A DNA stretch of 64,000 bases from Halomonadaceae bacterium T82-2. GTDB taxonomy: Bacteria > Pseudomonadota > Gammaproteobacteria > Pseudomonadales > Halomonadaceae. Shown in pieces: positions 1 to 10,402 of the stretch. Every line of letters begins with the position of its first letter. Position 1 is the stretch's first letter. The stretch covers positions 1-64,000 of the forward strand of contig LSBP01000015.1 in NCBI GenBank assembly GCA_001577635.1. Reading direction: 5' to 3'. A program made the translations under genes and the position numbers. Under the pieces are notes generated by a model, which was not told where the DNA came from, searched no databases, and saw only the letters and a list, made by a program, of their open reading frames with translations.

Positions 1-59
1 GCCAGATGCGATCTTCGTCCCTCCACCCCGGCAAGTCTTCTCCATACTGCCCGTGTTGG

Positions 60-230
60 GTCATTTCCAACATACAAGCGACTTCAGTCGCGATGAAGCC
101 GCCATCGGGGATAAATCCCCGCCCCACGATACCCCGGCGGGCCCGTCAGCCTGAATGACCACCTCCCGATTAGTCGGGTGGGGCTTCCCGTGAACAACCG
201 GGTGGGTTTACACAGCCCGACTCTCCCATG
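60..230. other. Hairpin-rich non-coding segment upstream of valS
   Basis: No credible gene is visible. Several short inverted repeats are packed together: GCGAC-TTCA-GTCGC (78-91), GGGGAT-AA-ATCCCC (107-120) and CCCGA-TTAG-TCGGG (165-178), then a CCCG...CGGG pair near 187-203. Such clusters occur at the ends of IS200/IS605-type elements and in their guide-RNA regions. No transposase is in the window, and the DNA left of position 1 is not visible, so this is only a possibility. Confidence 0.3.
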
Positions 231-256
231 ACGTTGCCGGCCACGGACGCTATAAT
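228..256 (+). promoter_or_regulatory. Predicted sigma-70 promoter of valS
   Basis: A perfect TATAAT -10 box lies at 251-256. A weak -35 (ATGACG, 228-233) sits 17 bp upstream. Transcription would start near 263 and give a leader of about 85 nt before valS. Confidence 0.55.
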
Positions 257-348
257 CGGGCCCATTTTTCCTCACGCCTGCGATCGGTGGCGCGCCGCGA
301 CAAGCGAGGCCGCGCTCGGTCGACCCGGCACCGTCAGACAGAGCGCTC

Positions 349-3189
<2,841 letters not shown>

Positions 3190-3200
3190 ACCCGCTCCTG

Positions 3201-3228
3201 CCGGCCCGGCCATACCCGGCCGGGCCGG
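3201..3228. terminator. GC-rich hairpin between convergent valS and GGDEF gene
   Basis: A perfect 9-bp stem CCGGCCCGG/CCGGGCCGG (3201-3209 with 3220-3228) fills the 45-bp gap between two genes that end facing each other. There is no T-run on either side. It could act as a bidirectional terminator, but only the hairpin itself is seen. Confidence 0.5.
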
Positions 3229-3234
3229 TCGTCC

Positions 3235-4371
3235 TCACGAACGTGACGGGGCGAAGGCCAGCGACATCTCCCGGGCGGCCTCGCGGGCGGCGGGAGATTC
3301 GATGTCGTGCCCGCAGACCCGATTGCGCCCGCTGCGCTTGGCGGCATACAGCCGCTGGTCGGCCAGCGCCACCAGGGCATCGAGGTCGGGGGCCTCCCGA
3401 GGCACCGCCACGCCGATGCTCACCGTCAGGGACAGCGTACCGTGGCTCTGCGTCTCGTAGGGCGTGTCGCTCACGCAGGCCCGCAGGCGCCGGGCCACAC
3501 CCATCGCCTCCTCGCGATCCATGCCCTGCAGCACGGCGATGAATTCCTCGCCGCCGTAGCGGCCCAGCATGTCCTCGTCACGCAGGTTGAGACGCAGGCA
3601 TTCGACCACATGGCACAACGCGCGGTCGCCGCACTTGTGGCCGTAGGTATCGTTGATGCGCTTGAAGTGGTCGATATCGAGCATCAGCAGGGCGAAGGGC
3701 GCGCCGCTCAGCTGAGCGCGCTCGATGGTCCTGAGCGCCGCGCGACGGTTGTAGACGCCGGTCAGGGCGTCATGGTTGGCCTGGCGCCGGTAGCTGACCT
3801 CGAGACGCTCGGTCACACCCTCGAGCTGGCGCAGGATCACGCCGAACAGCACGCTCACCGTGGCCAGGTTCACCATCAGCACGCTATCCGCCACCCCCGG
3901 CGTCAGTCCGCTGGCGGGCGTGCCGTTGCGCGTCAACTGCCAGGTGGTCAGCGCCAGCACCCCGGCGCTGACCAGCCACTTCAGACGCTGATCGAGGGCA
4001 CTGATGCAGGTAATCAACAGAATCAGGGCGAAATACAGTTCGAAGCCTCGGCCGCTGCCATAGATCTGCAGGGCCGACAGCATGTGGACGGTCATCATCC
4101 CCAGCAGCAGCATCACGGCGCTGCCCATGTAGCCGCGTCGGTGAATCTCGCGGGCCACCAGCGTCACGGCCAGTCCGACCAGCGATACCGCCAGCAACCG
4201 TTGACTGCCCAGCAGCCAGAACAGCGGAATCAGGTCGACGACATAGGTGACGATGGCGATCAGGTACAACCGCGACAGCGTGTGAAAGTAGCGCTGGTGT
4301 TCGGGCGGCAGAACACGAACCGGCAGCATGCGCGCCAGCCGAGCCTGCAACGGACGGAAGATGCCTCGCAT
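3235..4371 (-). CDS. Membrane-anchored diguanylate cyclase (GGDEF domain)
   Basis: Predicted to make cyclic di-GMP from two GTP at the inner membrane. Of 378 residues, about 35-180 form five or six hydrophobic segments, an uncharacterised membrane sensor of the type seen in short GGDEF proteins. The C-terminal GGDEF domain starts at DALTGVYNRR (about 201). The active-site signature is intact as GGEEF (273-277). Five residues before it is RDED (264-267), which fits the RxxD product-inhibition site, so the enzyme should be active and feedback-controlled. No EAL domain is present. The start at 4371 follows a GGAGAAAGGGA stretch. It stands alone, convergent with valS; its signal is unknown. Confidence 0.93.
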   Translation of the reverse strand: MRGIFRPLQARLARMLPVRVLPPEHQRYFHTLSRLYLIAIVTYVVDLIPLFWLLGSQRLLAVSLVGLAVTLVAREIHRRGYMGSAVMLLLGMMTVHMLSALQIYGSGRGFELYFALILLITCISALDQRLKWLVSAGVLALTTWQLTRNGTPASGLTPGVADSVLMVNLATVSVLFGVILRQLEGVTERLEVSYRRQANHDALTGVYNRRAALRTIERAQLSGAPFALLMLDIDHFKRINDTYGHKCGDRALCHVVECLRLNLRDEDMLGRYGGEEFIAVLQGMDREEAMGVARRLRACVSDTPYETQSHGTLSLTVSIGVAVPREAPDLDALVALADQRLYAAKRSGRNRVCGHDIESPAAREAAREMSLAFAPSRS

Positions 4372-4807
4372 GGAAAGTCCCTTTCTCCTTCCACCGGCCT
4401 CGTGCCGGCGGCTGCCTTCTCGTCGGCGGGCAAGCCGCGGGCGAGAGGCCTCATGGTCCGAATGCTCGATGCCGTCGCGGTTTCACGGACGTCCTTGCCC
4501 GCTGGCGCGACGCAGCATCACTCCTGGCAATACGACGAGTCTTCGGCTGCGATGTCATTCTTTGTGTCTGGATCCTTGGCGTCCCGCCGTCCTGGCCGGC
4601 GGTTGCGCCATCGAGGCACGGCGACCTCGACGGTTCCTTAGGGTAGCCGCTCGGCCCCGGCTTTTGTAGGGCCTAAGGGCATTTTGTTCGCCCGCTGCCG
4701 ACGGCGTTGTCATGCCGTGGAAACGGCGGCTGGGAGCGGCGCCCGCGCTGTGGAATAGTAGGCACGGCAACGTCATTCATCGATTCAGGGAACACAAGGG
4801 ACTCTCG
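4372..4807. other. Divergent intergenic region, GGDEF gene / doxX-like gene
   Basis: This 436-bp gap must hold the promoters of the two divergent genes. I see no gene, RNA or strong palindrome in it. Reading frames that run through it lack ribosome-binding sites and look like shadows. Confidence 0.5.
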
Positions 4808-5200
4808 ATGCACCACGACGCTCTCGGCAAGCTCGTCCTGCGCCTGGGACTGGGCGGCCTGATACTGCTCCACGGTATCGCCAAGCTGCTCCACCCCGAC
4901 ACGCTCAACTGGATCGGCGGGCTTGTCGCCGATCACGGCCTGCCTGCCTTCCTGGCCTACGGGGTGCTGATCGGCGAGGTGGTTGCGCCGCTGATGGCGA
5001 TCATCGGCTGGCAGACGCGCATCGCCGGCGTACTGATGGCCGGCAACATGATCATCGCCATCGCGCTGGTGCATACCGGCCAGCTGCTGAGCCTGACCGA
5101 CCAGGGCGGCTGGGCACTGGAGCTGCAGGGCATGTACCTGATCGGCGCCCTCGCCCTGATCCTGCTGGGTAGCGGGCGGCTGGCGATCCGCCCCGACTAG
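4808..5200 (+). CDS. DoxX family membrane protein
   Basis: Small inner-membrane protein of 130 aa with four hydrophobic segments, typical of the DoxX/DoxD-like family. The family is linked to redox and thiol stress, but its biochemistry is mostly undefined. Family features are the early LRLGLGGLILLHGIAKLLH segment and the GEVVAPLMAIIG segment. The ATG at 4808 is chosen because AAGGGA lies just upstream and it gives the usual short N-terminus; an in-frame ATG at 4712 would add an atypical Arg-rich extension. The stop codon lies inside the terminal inverted repeat of the palindromic element that follows, so the element's insertion may have set the end of this gene. Confidence 0.88.
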   Translation: MHHDALGKLVLRLGLGGLILLHGIAKLLHPDTLNWIGGLVADHGLPAFLAYGVLIGEVVAPLMAIIGWQTRIAGVLMAGNMIIAIALVHTGQLLSLTDQGGWALELQGMYLIGALALILLGSGRLAIRPD

Positions 5201-5342
5201 GCATTGTCTGAAAACTGTCTGCGCTCGGCCATACTGCGTTAAAAATCAGCTCAAAATGCTCATTTACACCCCGTAAACTCCGCCTTTTCGCTGATTTTTG
5301 CCTTGTCTGACCTTCGCTCGTCGACTTTTCAGACAGTGCCTA
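5198..5342. repeat. Palindromic intergenic element, copy 1 (about 145 bp)
   Basis: The ends are 17-bp inverted repeats, TAGGCATTGTCTGAAAA and TTTTCAGACAGTGCCTA, with one mismatch. The interior has a second nested palindrome (AAAAATCAGC ... GCTGATTTTT) around GTAAATGAGCA/GTTTACG-type core words. Reverse-complemented, it aligns over most of its interior with 6078-6237. I recognise this kind of sequence from Halomonas genomes as a dispersed repeat, but copy number cannot be tested here. Confidence 0.85.
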
Positions 5343-5361
5343 GGCTCGCCACACGGCCGGT

Positions 5362-6048
5362 TCAGCCCAGCCGGCGTGCGGCATCGAGCGCCTCGAGGCG
5401 CGCCGCCAGCAGGGCCGGAAAGCGCCGGTACCAGGTCTGGTTGAGCGGCGAGGGATGCGGCAGTGGATACAGCCGGAAGGTCGCCGCGTGGCCGTTTTCC
5501 AGCGTCAGCGTCGTGTCATGGTGGCTCTCGAAGCGGTCGTCGCGCTTCCAGAACGCCTCCAGCGCCTGACGCGTCTCGCGCGGCTGGTTGATGCCGAACC
5601 ACAGGAAGGCTTCGCGGCCCAGGGTGATCAGTTCCCGCCCCTGCCAGTGATCCACCAGCACGGCGGCCATCAGCGGCTGGAAGCGGCGCTTGACCGCCAT
5701 CGGCCAGGCCTTGTTGCCGGTCGGCTTGTAGGGCACGGTGTTGGCCCAGAAGGCCAGCCGGCCGACCTCGCGCGAGGCCTCGAAATCGGGCAGCGCCGCG
5801 CCGTGGATGGCCCGGTACAGCCCTTCGCGGACCTTCTGCCCGCCGGCGCCGATGAACGGCTCGCCCCAGCGCACCTCCTGCTCCCCCGGGTCGCGGCCGA
5901 AGAAGCCGACCGGCGCCTCGCGCGGACCGAGGCCGATGATCGGCTCGCACGGGTCGCGGCCGTACTTCTCGTAGGCCGCGACATCGACGCCGTCCAGCTC
6001 CGCCGCCTCGCGGCGAAAGGCGGCGTGCAGTGTTTCATCCAGCTGCAT
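5362..6048 (-). CDS. Uracil-DNA glycosylase superfamily protein
   Basis: Likely a base-excision-repair glycosylase or a relative of that fold. The 228-aa protein has a family-4/5-like nucleotide-binding motif, GFFGRDPGEQ...GEPFIGAGGQ (about residues 48-75), where the second half matches the GxPFxGxxG element of bacterial UDGs. Near the C-terminus is PLPHPSPLN (about 195-203), matching the conserved HPSPL/N loop. The activity and preferred lesion cannot be read from the sequence. I use the ATG at 6048, since GGGAGGAG precedes it; an upstream in-frame ATG at 6072 would place that Shine-Dalgarno sequence inside the gene. The gene is flanked by inverted copies of one repeat. Confidence 0.82.
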   Translation of the reverse strand: MQLDETLHAAFRREAAELDGVDVAAYEKYGRDPCEPIIGLGPREAPVGFFGRDPGEQEVRWGEPFIGAGGQKVREGLYRAIHGAALPDFEASREVGRLAFWANTVPYKPTGNKAWPMAVKRRFQPLMAAVLVDHWQGRELITLGREAFLWFGINQPRETRQALEAFWKRDDRFESHHDTTLTLENGHAATFRLYPLPHPSPLNQTWYRRFPALLAARLEALDAARRLG

Positions 6049-6077
6049 GCGCTCCTCCCTAGCCTCAACCAATACCC

Positions 6078-6237
6078 AGAGGGTGTTTGCAAATGTTACG
6101 AGCGACGGCCAGGCAAGGAAAAATCAGCCGAAATAGCGGAGTTTACGAGATTGTAAATGAGCACTATTGACCGGGCTCGCGCGCGAGGCTGATTTTGACG
6201 CAGCATGGCCTAGCGCAGTAGTTTGCAAGCATCCTCT
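6078..6237. repeat. Palindromic intergenic element, copy 2 (about 160 bp), inverted
   Basis: The ends are imperfect inverted repeats, AGAGGGTGTTTGCAAA and TTTGCAAGCATCCTCT. The interior matches copy 1 in the opposite orientation, including AAAAATCAGC, a GGAGTTTACG...TGTAAATGAGCA core, GCTGATTTT, and ACGCAGCATGGCC against ACGCAGTATGGCC. The termini differ from copy 1, so the core is conserved while the ends vary. It abuts the gloA stop codon at 6238. Confidence 0.83.
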
Positions 6238-6678
6238 TTACCAGCTGCCGGTATTCTCCATGGAAGCCCACGGCTCTTGCGGCGCCAGGGCATCGCCCTT
6301 CTGCAGCAGTTCGATGGAAATGCCGTCCGGCGAGCGCACGAAGGCCATGTGGCCGTCGCGCGGCGGACGGTTGATGGTCACGCCGTTGGCCTGGAGGTGC
6401 TCGCACAGCGCGTAGATGTCGTCGACCCGATAGGCCAGGTGGCCGAAGTTGCGACCCCCGGTGTACTCCTCGGGGTCCCAGTTCCAGGTCAGCTCGATCA
6501 TTGCCGTGCCTTCCTCGCGCGCCCGTGCCTCGTCCTCGGGTGCCGCGAGGAAGACCAGCGTGAAACGCCCCTTCTCGCTCTCCTTGCGGCTGATCTCCTT
6601 GAGTCCCAGCAGGGTGCAGTAGAAGTGCAGCGACGCCTCGAGGTCGCTGACCCGGACCATGGTGTGCAGATACTGCAT
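6238..6678 (-). CDS. gloA: Lactoylglutathione lyase (glyoxalase I)
   Basis: Cytoplasmic metalloenzyme of the VOC fold that isomerises the methylglyoxal-glutathione hemithioacetal to S-lactoylglutathione. The 146-aa protein has the expected bacterial length. All four metal ligands of the E. coli type (H5, E56, H74, E122 there) are visible as H5, E62, H80 and E123. The family N-terminus [16 protein letters not shown] is clear. A GGAGGAA sequence supports the ATG at 6678. It is divergent from tag; both genes defend against electrophile or alkylation damage. Its 3' end touches the palindromic repeat. Confidence 0.93.
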   Translation of the reverse strand: MQYLHTMVRVSDLEASLHFYCTLLGLKEISRKESEKGRFTLVFLAAPEDEARAREEGTAMIELTWNWDPEEYTGGRNFGHLAYRVDDIYALCEHLQANGVTINRPPRDGHMAFVRSPDGISIELLQKGDALAPQEPWASMENTGSW

Positions 6679-6810
6679 GTTCAGGTTCCTCCGTGGTGGG
6701 CTGCCGGGAACGGCTTTTCCCGGCGACGCGTTCTGGGGCATGATGCCCGATGACGGCCGCCACGTCACACGGGCGGCCCGGGTACCTCCATTCGCGATGC
6801 GGAAACCGCC

Positions 6811-7347
6811 ATGGCCGACTACTGTGACCTGGCCCCCGGCCACCCCTACCACGGGCCCTACCATGACCGGGAGTACGGCTTCCCGGTCACCGACGACGAC
6901 ACCCTGTTCGAACGCCTGATCCTGGAGATCAACCAGGCGGGGCTGTCGTGGTTGACGGTGCTCAAGAAACGCGAGGCCTTCCAGGCCGCCTTCGAGGGCT
7001 TCCGCGTCGCCCGGGTCGCCGCCTACGGCGACGCCGAGCGCGAACGCCTGCTCGGCGATGCGAGCATCATCCGCAACCGCCGCAAGGTCGACGCCGCGAT
7101 CCACAACGCCGGCGTGGTGCAGGCCCTGCAGGCCGAGCACGGCAGCTTCAAGGCCTGGCTGGATGCCCATCACCCGCGGTCACTCGCCGAGTGGACCCGG
7201 CTGTTCAAGCGCACCTTCCGCTTCACCGGCCCGGAAATCGTCAACGAGTTCCTGATGAGCACCGGCTACCTGCCCGGCGCCCATCGCGAGGACTGCCCGG
7301 TCCACGCCCGCGCCCTCGCCCATCGTCCGCCCTGGGCCGCGGCCTGA
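6811..7347 (+). CDS. tag: DNA-3-methyladenine glycosylase I
   Basis: Base-excision repair enzyme that removes 3-methyladenine from alkylated DNA. The 178-aa length fits Tag. The zinc-snap residues known from E. coli Tag (C4, H17, H175, C179) appear here as C5, H18, H158 and C162 (GAHREDC). The catalytic-pocket segment [18 protein letters not shown] (about 38-55) is well conserved, with E39 at the position of E. coli E38. It is constitutive-Tag type, not the inducible AlkA type. It is transcribed divergently from gloA. Confidence 0.95.
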   Translation: MADYCDLAPGHPYHGPYHDREYGFPVTDDDTLFERLILEINQAGLSWLTVLKKREAFQAAFEGFRVARVAAYGDAERERLLGDASIIRNRRKVDAAIHNAGVVQALQAEHGSFKAWLDAHHPRSLAEWTRLFKRTFRFTGPEIVNEFLMSTGYLPGAHREDCPVHARALAHRPPWAAA

Positions 7348-7451
7348 GGTTGGCCACCGCCGACACACGCCGGTCATCCGGCCGAGCTAGACTCCTTGCC
7401 CTTGTCCGCACCGCCGCCCCAGGCGGCCGCCACCTTTCAGGAATCGATCGC

Positions 7452-8777
7452 ATGTCACAGCCCCTGACCCTGCACAACCGGCCCCGCCAGGTGATCGACG
7501 CCATCACCCGGGCCAACGCGGGCCTCGACGCGGCCGACCGCGACGCCAAGTATGCCAAGCTGGCCGCCTCCCCCTACCGCTTCTTCCGCGGCACCAACCA
7601 TCTCTACTGGGACGACGTGTGGCACGACTGGCGCGTCGCGCTGTTCGGCGGCACGCCCGAGACCCAGACCTGGCTGCAGGGCGACGCCCATGCCTACAAC
7701 TTCGGCGCCTACGGCCACCACGACGATCGCGTGCGCTACGGCATGGACGACTTCGACGACGCCCTGATCGGCGACTACCAGTACGACGTCTGGCGCCTGG
7801 CGATCAGCGTGGTGCTCGACGCCCGGGAGAACGTGGGGCTGTCCGCCAAGGCCACGCGCAAGGCGGTCGCCACCCTGCTCGCCCACTATCAGGCCGAGCT
7901 GGCCCGCCACCGCGAGGGCGAGATCCCCGAGGCCGTCAACCTCGATACCGCCAAGGGCGTGCTCAAGGGCTTTCTCGGCGACGTCGCCGCCAAGAACAGC
8001 CGGGCGCGCATGCTCGGCAAGTGGACCCGGCGCGACGGCGAGGGGCGTCGCTTCGCCGACCGCCCCAACAAGCTGGCCGGCCTGCCGGCCGACAAGGCCA
8101 GCCAGCTGCGCAAGGCGGTGGAGACGGAATACCCGCAGACCCTGTCCGGCGGCGCCGCCAACCAGGGCGCGGCGCACTTTCGCGTCAAGGATCTGGCGCG
8201 CCGGCTCGACGCCGGCACCGGCTCGCTGGGGCTGGAGCGCTATTACGTGCTGATCGAGGCCGACGAGGCCCACGGCCACGACGACGTGATCCTCGACATC
8301 AAGCAGCAGACGCCGCCGGAGGGCTGGCGGCTGATGGACCGCGCCGAGAAGCGCGCCTGGCGGGCCGCCTTCCCGCACGAGGGCATCCGTCACGCCGCCG
8401 CCTTTCATGCCATCGCCGAGCACCCCGACCCGTACCTGGGCTGGCTGCATCTCGGCGAGACGGTGTTCTCGGTGCGCGAGCGCTCGCCGTTCAAGGCCGA
8501 CTATCCGACCCACAAGATCGATGACGGCAAGTCCTACCGCAAGCTGGTCCGCCAGTGGGGGCGGATCCTCGCCCGCGAGCACCTGCGCGGCTCGCGCTCG
8601 CTCAATCCCGACGACCCGGGCCGTTTCGCCCGCCATGTCTGCCACCATCTGGAAGGCCGACTGGACGCCTTCACCGACCTGGTCACCACCCTGGCGATGC
8701 GCTATGCCGACTGCGTCGCCCAGGACCACCGGACGTTCGTCGCGTCCGGTGCCGGAAACGACGATGCCGGGCGCTGA
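7452..8777 (+). CDS. DUF2252 family protein
   Basis: A 441-aa protein of the DUF2252 family, which has a kinase-like (aminoglycoside-phosphotransferase-like) fold but no established reaction. Family signatures visible are RFFRGTNHLYWDD near the N-terminus, TWLQGDAHAYNFG, and YGMDDFDDALIGDYQYDVWRL, whose acidic and glycine residues resemble the catalytic loop of such kinases. Near the C-terminus is YADCVAQDHRTFV. The ATG at 7452 starts MSQPLTLHNRPRQ; longer frames upstream run through tag in another frame. Its stop codon lies in the loop of a perfect 12-bp palindrome. Confidence 0.85.
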   Translation: MSQPLTLHNRPRQVIDAITRANAGLDAADRDAKYAKLAASPYRFFRGTNHLYWDDVWHDWRVALFGGTPETQTWLQGDAHAYNFGAYGHHDDRVRYGMDDFDDALIGDYQYDVWRLAISVVLDARENVGLSAKATRKAVATLLAHYQAELARHREGEIPEAVNLDTAKGVLKGFLGDVAAKNSRARMLGKWTRRDGEGRRFADRPNKLAGLPADKASQLRKAVETEYPQTLSGGAANQGAAHFRVKDLARRLDAGTGSLGLERYYVLIEADEAHGHDDVILDIKQQTPPEGWRLMDRAEKRAWRAAFPHEGIRHAAAFHAIAEHPDPYLGWLHLGETVFSVRERSPFKADYPTHKIDDGKSYRKLVRQWGRILAREHLRGSRSLNPDDPGRFARHVCHHLEGRLDAFTDLVTTLAMRYADCVAQDHRTFVASGAGNDDAGR

Positions 8778-8790
8778 GGCCCGGCATCGT
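8761..8790. terminator. Perfect 12-bp stem spanning the DUF2252 stop codon
   Basis: ACGATGCCGGGC (8761-8772) pairs exactly with GCCCGGCATCGT (8779-8790), leaving a six-base loop that contains the TGA at 8775-8777. There is no following T-run. It sits between two convergent genes and probably terminates or stabilises one or both transcripts. Confidence 0.6.
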
Positions 8791-8808
8791 CGCTCGATGG
8801 CGTGCTGA

Positions 8809-9423
8809 TTACAGACGGTCGACCAGCGCGTCGATGGCCTGGCGCGCCTCGCCCAGGGCCCGCTCGCGGGCCTCGTCGCCCATCGCCAGGCCTTCGGCAT
8901 ACACGAACTCGACGTCGCCGATGCCCATCAGTCCCAGCATGTGGGTGAGGTGCGGCGTCTGGGAGTCGAGCGGCGTGCCGGCATACTGGCCGCCGCGGGC
9001 GGCGAGCACCAGGGCGCGCTTGCCCTCGACCAGCCCCTGCGGGCCATTCTCGGTATAACGGAAGGTGCGGCCGGCGCGCAGCACGCGGTCGAACCAGGCC
9101 TTGAGCTGCGAGGGGATGCCCAGGTTGTACAGCGGCGTCGCCAGCACGATCACGTCGTGCGCGAAGAGTTCCTCGAGCAGCGTCTCGGAACGCCCGGCCA
9201 GGTCACGCTGGGTGGCATCACGCTCGGCCGCGTCGACCATCCAGCTGCCCAGCTCGGCGCCGTCCAGGTGCGGCAGCGCATCGTCCACCAGGTCACGCTC
9301 GGTGATGGTCACGCCGCCGCGACGCTCGGCCTGCGCCTTGAAGTGGGCCGCCAGGCCGCGCGACTGGCCGTTGTCGCCGAGAATCGAACTGTTGAGCAGC
9401 AGCACCTTGGTCGGTGTGGTCAT
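8809..9423 (-). CDS. azoR: FMN-dependent NADH:quinone/azo oxidoreductase
   Basis: Flavodoxin-like cytoplasmic flavoenzyme that reduces quinones and azo compounds with NADH and is usually protective against thiol-specific stress. The 204-aa length matches AzoR. The FMN-phosphate loop NSSILGDNGQSRGL (about 11-24) and the segment ATPLYNLGIPSQLKAWFDRV (about 95-114) are typical, followed by AARGGQY, which contacts the isoalloxazine ring. It is monocistronic behind an AT-rich promoter region that contains a perfect TTTTTTGC/GCAAAAAA dyad. Confidence 0.93.
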   Translation of the reverse strand: MTTPTKVLLLNSSILGDNGQSRGLAAHFKAQAERRGGVTITERDLVDDALPHLDGAELGSWMVDAAERDATQRDLAGRSETLLEELFAHDVIVLATPLYNLGIPSQLKAWFDRVLRAGRTFRYTENGPQGLVEGKRALVLAARGGQYAGTPLDSQTPHLTHMLGLMGIGDVEFVYAEGLAMGDEARERALGEARQAIDALVDRL

Positions 9424-9470
9424 GGGTCTGGCCTCCTGATGAATGGATCATGCCGCCCATGTTACTTGGC

Positions 9471-9496
9471 TTTTTTGCAATGAAAATCGCAAAAAA
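9471..9496. promoter_or_regulatory. AT-rich dyad in the azoR upstream region
   Basis: TTTTTTGC (9471-9478) and GCAAAAAA (9489-9496) form a perfect inverted repeat around 10 bases, about 50 bp upstream of azoR on its coding strand. It may be a repressor site for azoR. A weak terminator for the lipoprotein gene is another reading. Confidence 0.35.
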
Positions 9497-9523
9497 CTCC
9501 GCCAACCATTCGACAAAATCGAC

Positions 9524-10288
9524 TCAGGAGGATCGCTCGATGCCCTGCCCGCAGCCCTGCAGGACCCGTTCGGGGGTCTCGATGCGCACCCGCACCGGGT
9601 AGGGCTTGCCGCTCATCGCGTCGAAGCAGGCCCGCGCCCGCAGGCGGATGGTGATCGGCTCGCCGTTGTCGTGGGCGCGCAGGGTGACACGGGCCTGCTC
9701 GCCGTTGTCGAGGCCGAGCAGCTGATACTTCAGGGTGCGCGCCTGCTCGCCGTACTCGGTCACCAGATGCAGGCGGGCGGCACGGCGGTCCAGATCCAGC
9801 GTCCAGCCCGGCTCGTTGCCCACGGCGTGGAAGATCGAGTCGGGATGATCGGCCCGGGTCAGGGTGCGGCGATGCACGTCCTCATGGCACTCCAGGCGGC
9901 CGTTGTCGCTCTCCACCAGCGCCTTGTCGCCCTGATTCCAGAATGACAGGTCTCCCTTCACGTAGCGGGCGCCCGAGGCCACCACCGCCGGGTCGAGCCG
10001 GTAGTGGCCCTGGCCCGACCACAGCCGCAGATGATCCTCGGGGAACGCCGAGATCAGGTCCTGGGCCGGCGTGCAGCGCCAGGCGATGAAGGCATCGGCC
10101 CCGTCGGCGAAGAACGCCGAGGGCAGCAGCGGAGATGCGGGCGCGGCGCTCGGGTCGGCCGATGCCTCCCCGGAGGCCAGATCGGACACCGCCGGCGGCG
10201 GCGAGCCGGGCTGGTGGACGGCACAGCCGGCCAGCCCCAGCGGGCCGGCAAGCATCAGGAAAAGCAGCGAGGCAGGAATGAGGCGCAT
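9524..10288 (-). CDS. Lipoprotein with MliC-like and COG3650-like domains
   Basis: A 254-aa predicted lipoprotein: the signal peptide ends in a lipobox (LAGC, lipidated Cys about residue 22), then a Pro/Ser/Ala linker to about residue 55. Residues about 60-140 contain WRCTP and other spaced Cys and Trp residues resembling the MliC/PliC lysozyme-inhibitor domain. The rest (FHAVGNEPGWTLDLD ... ACFDAMSGKPYPVRV ... GCG) resembles the COG3650 family of uncharacterised lipoproteins. If the reading is right, it binds C-type lysozyme at the cell envelope. The fusion is known in relatives; neither activity is proven by sequence. Confidence 0.72.
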   Translation of the reverse strand: MRLIPASLLFLMLAGPLGLAGCAVHQPGSPPPAVSDLASGEASADPSAAPASPLLPSAFFADGADAFIAWRCTPAQDLISAFPEDHLRLWSGQGHYRLDPAVVASGARYVKGDLSFWNQGDKALVESDNGRLECHEDVHRRTLTRADHPDSIFHAVGNEPGWTLDLDRRAARLHLVTEYGEQARTLKYQLLGLDNGEQARVTLRAHDNGEPITIRLRARACFDAMSGKPYPVRVRIETPERVLQGCGQGIERSS

Positions 10289-10402
10289 GATGACTCCCGT
10301 CGGATGAAAGCGATGCGATCGGGACCATCTTATCAGTCATCGTGCAAGCGGCGACGCCCGGCCGCACACCGGCGACCGGGCGTCGCGCTCGACCGGCCTG
10401 GC

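Noticed and set aside
4712-4807. N-terminal extension of the DoxX protein to 4712
   Set aside because: The extra 32 residues are Arg-rich and unlike DoxX proteins, and the ATG at 4808 has a good ribosome-binding site.
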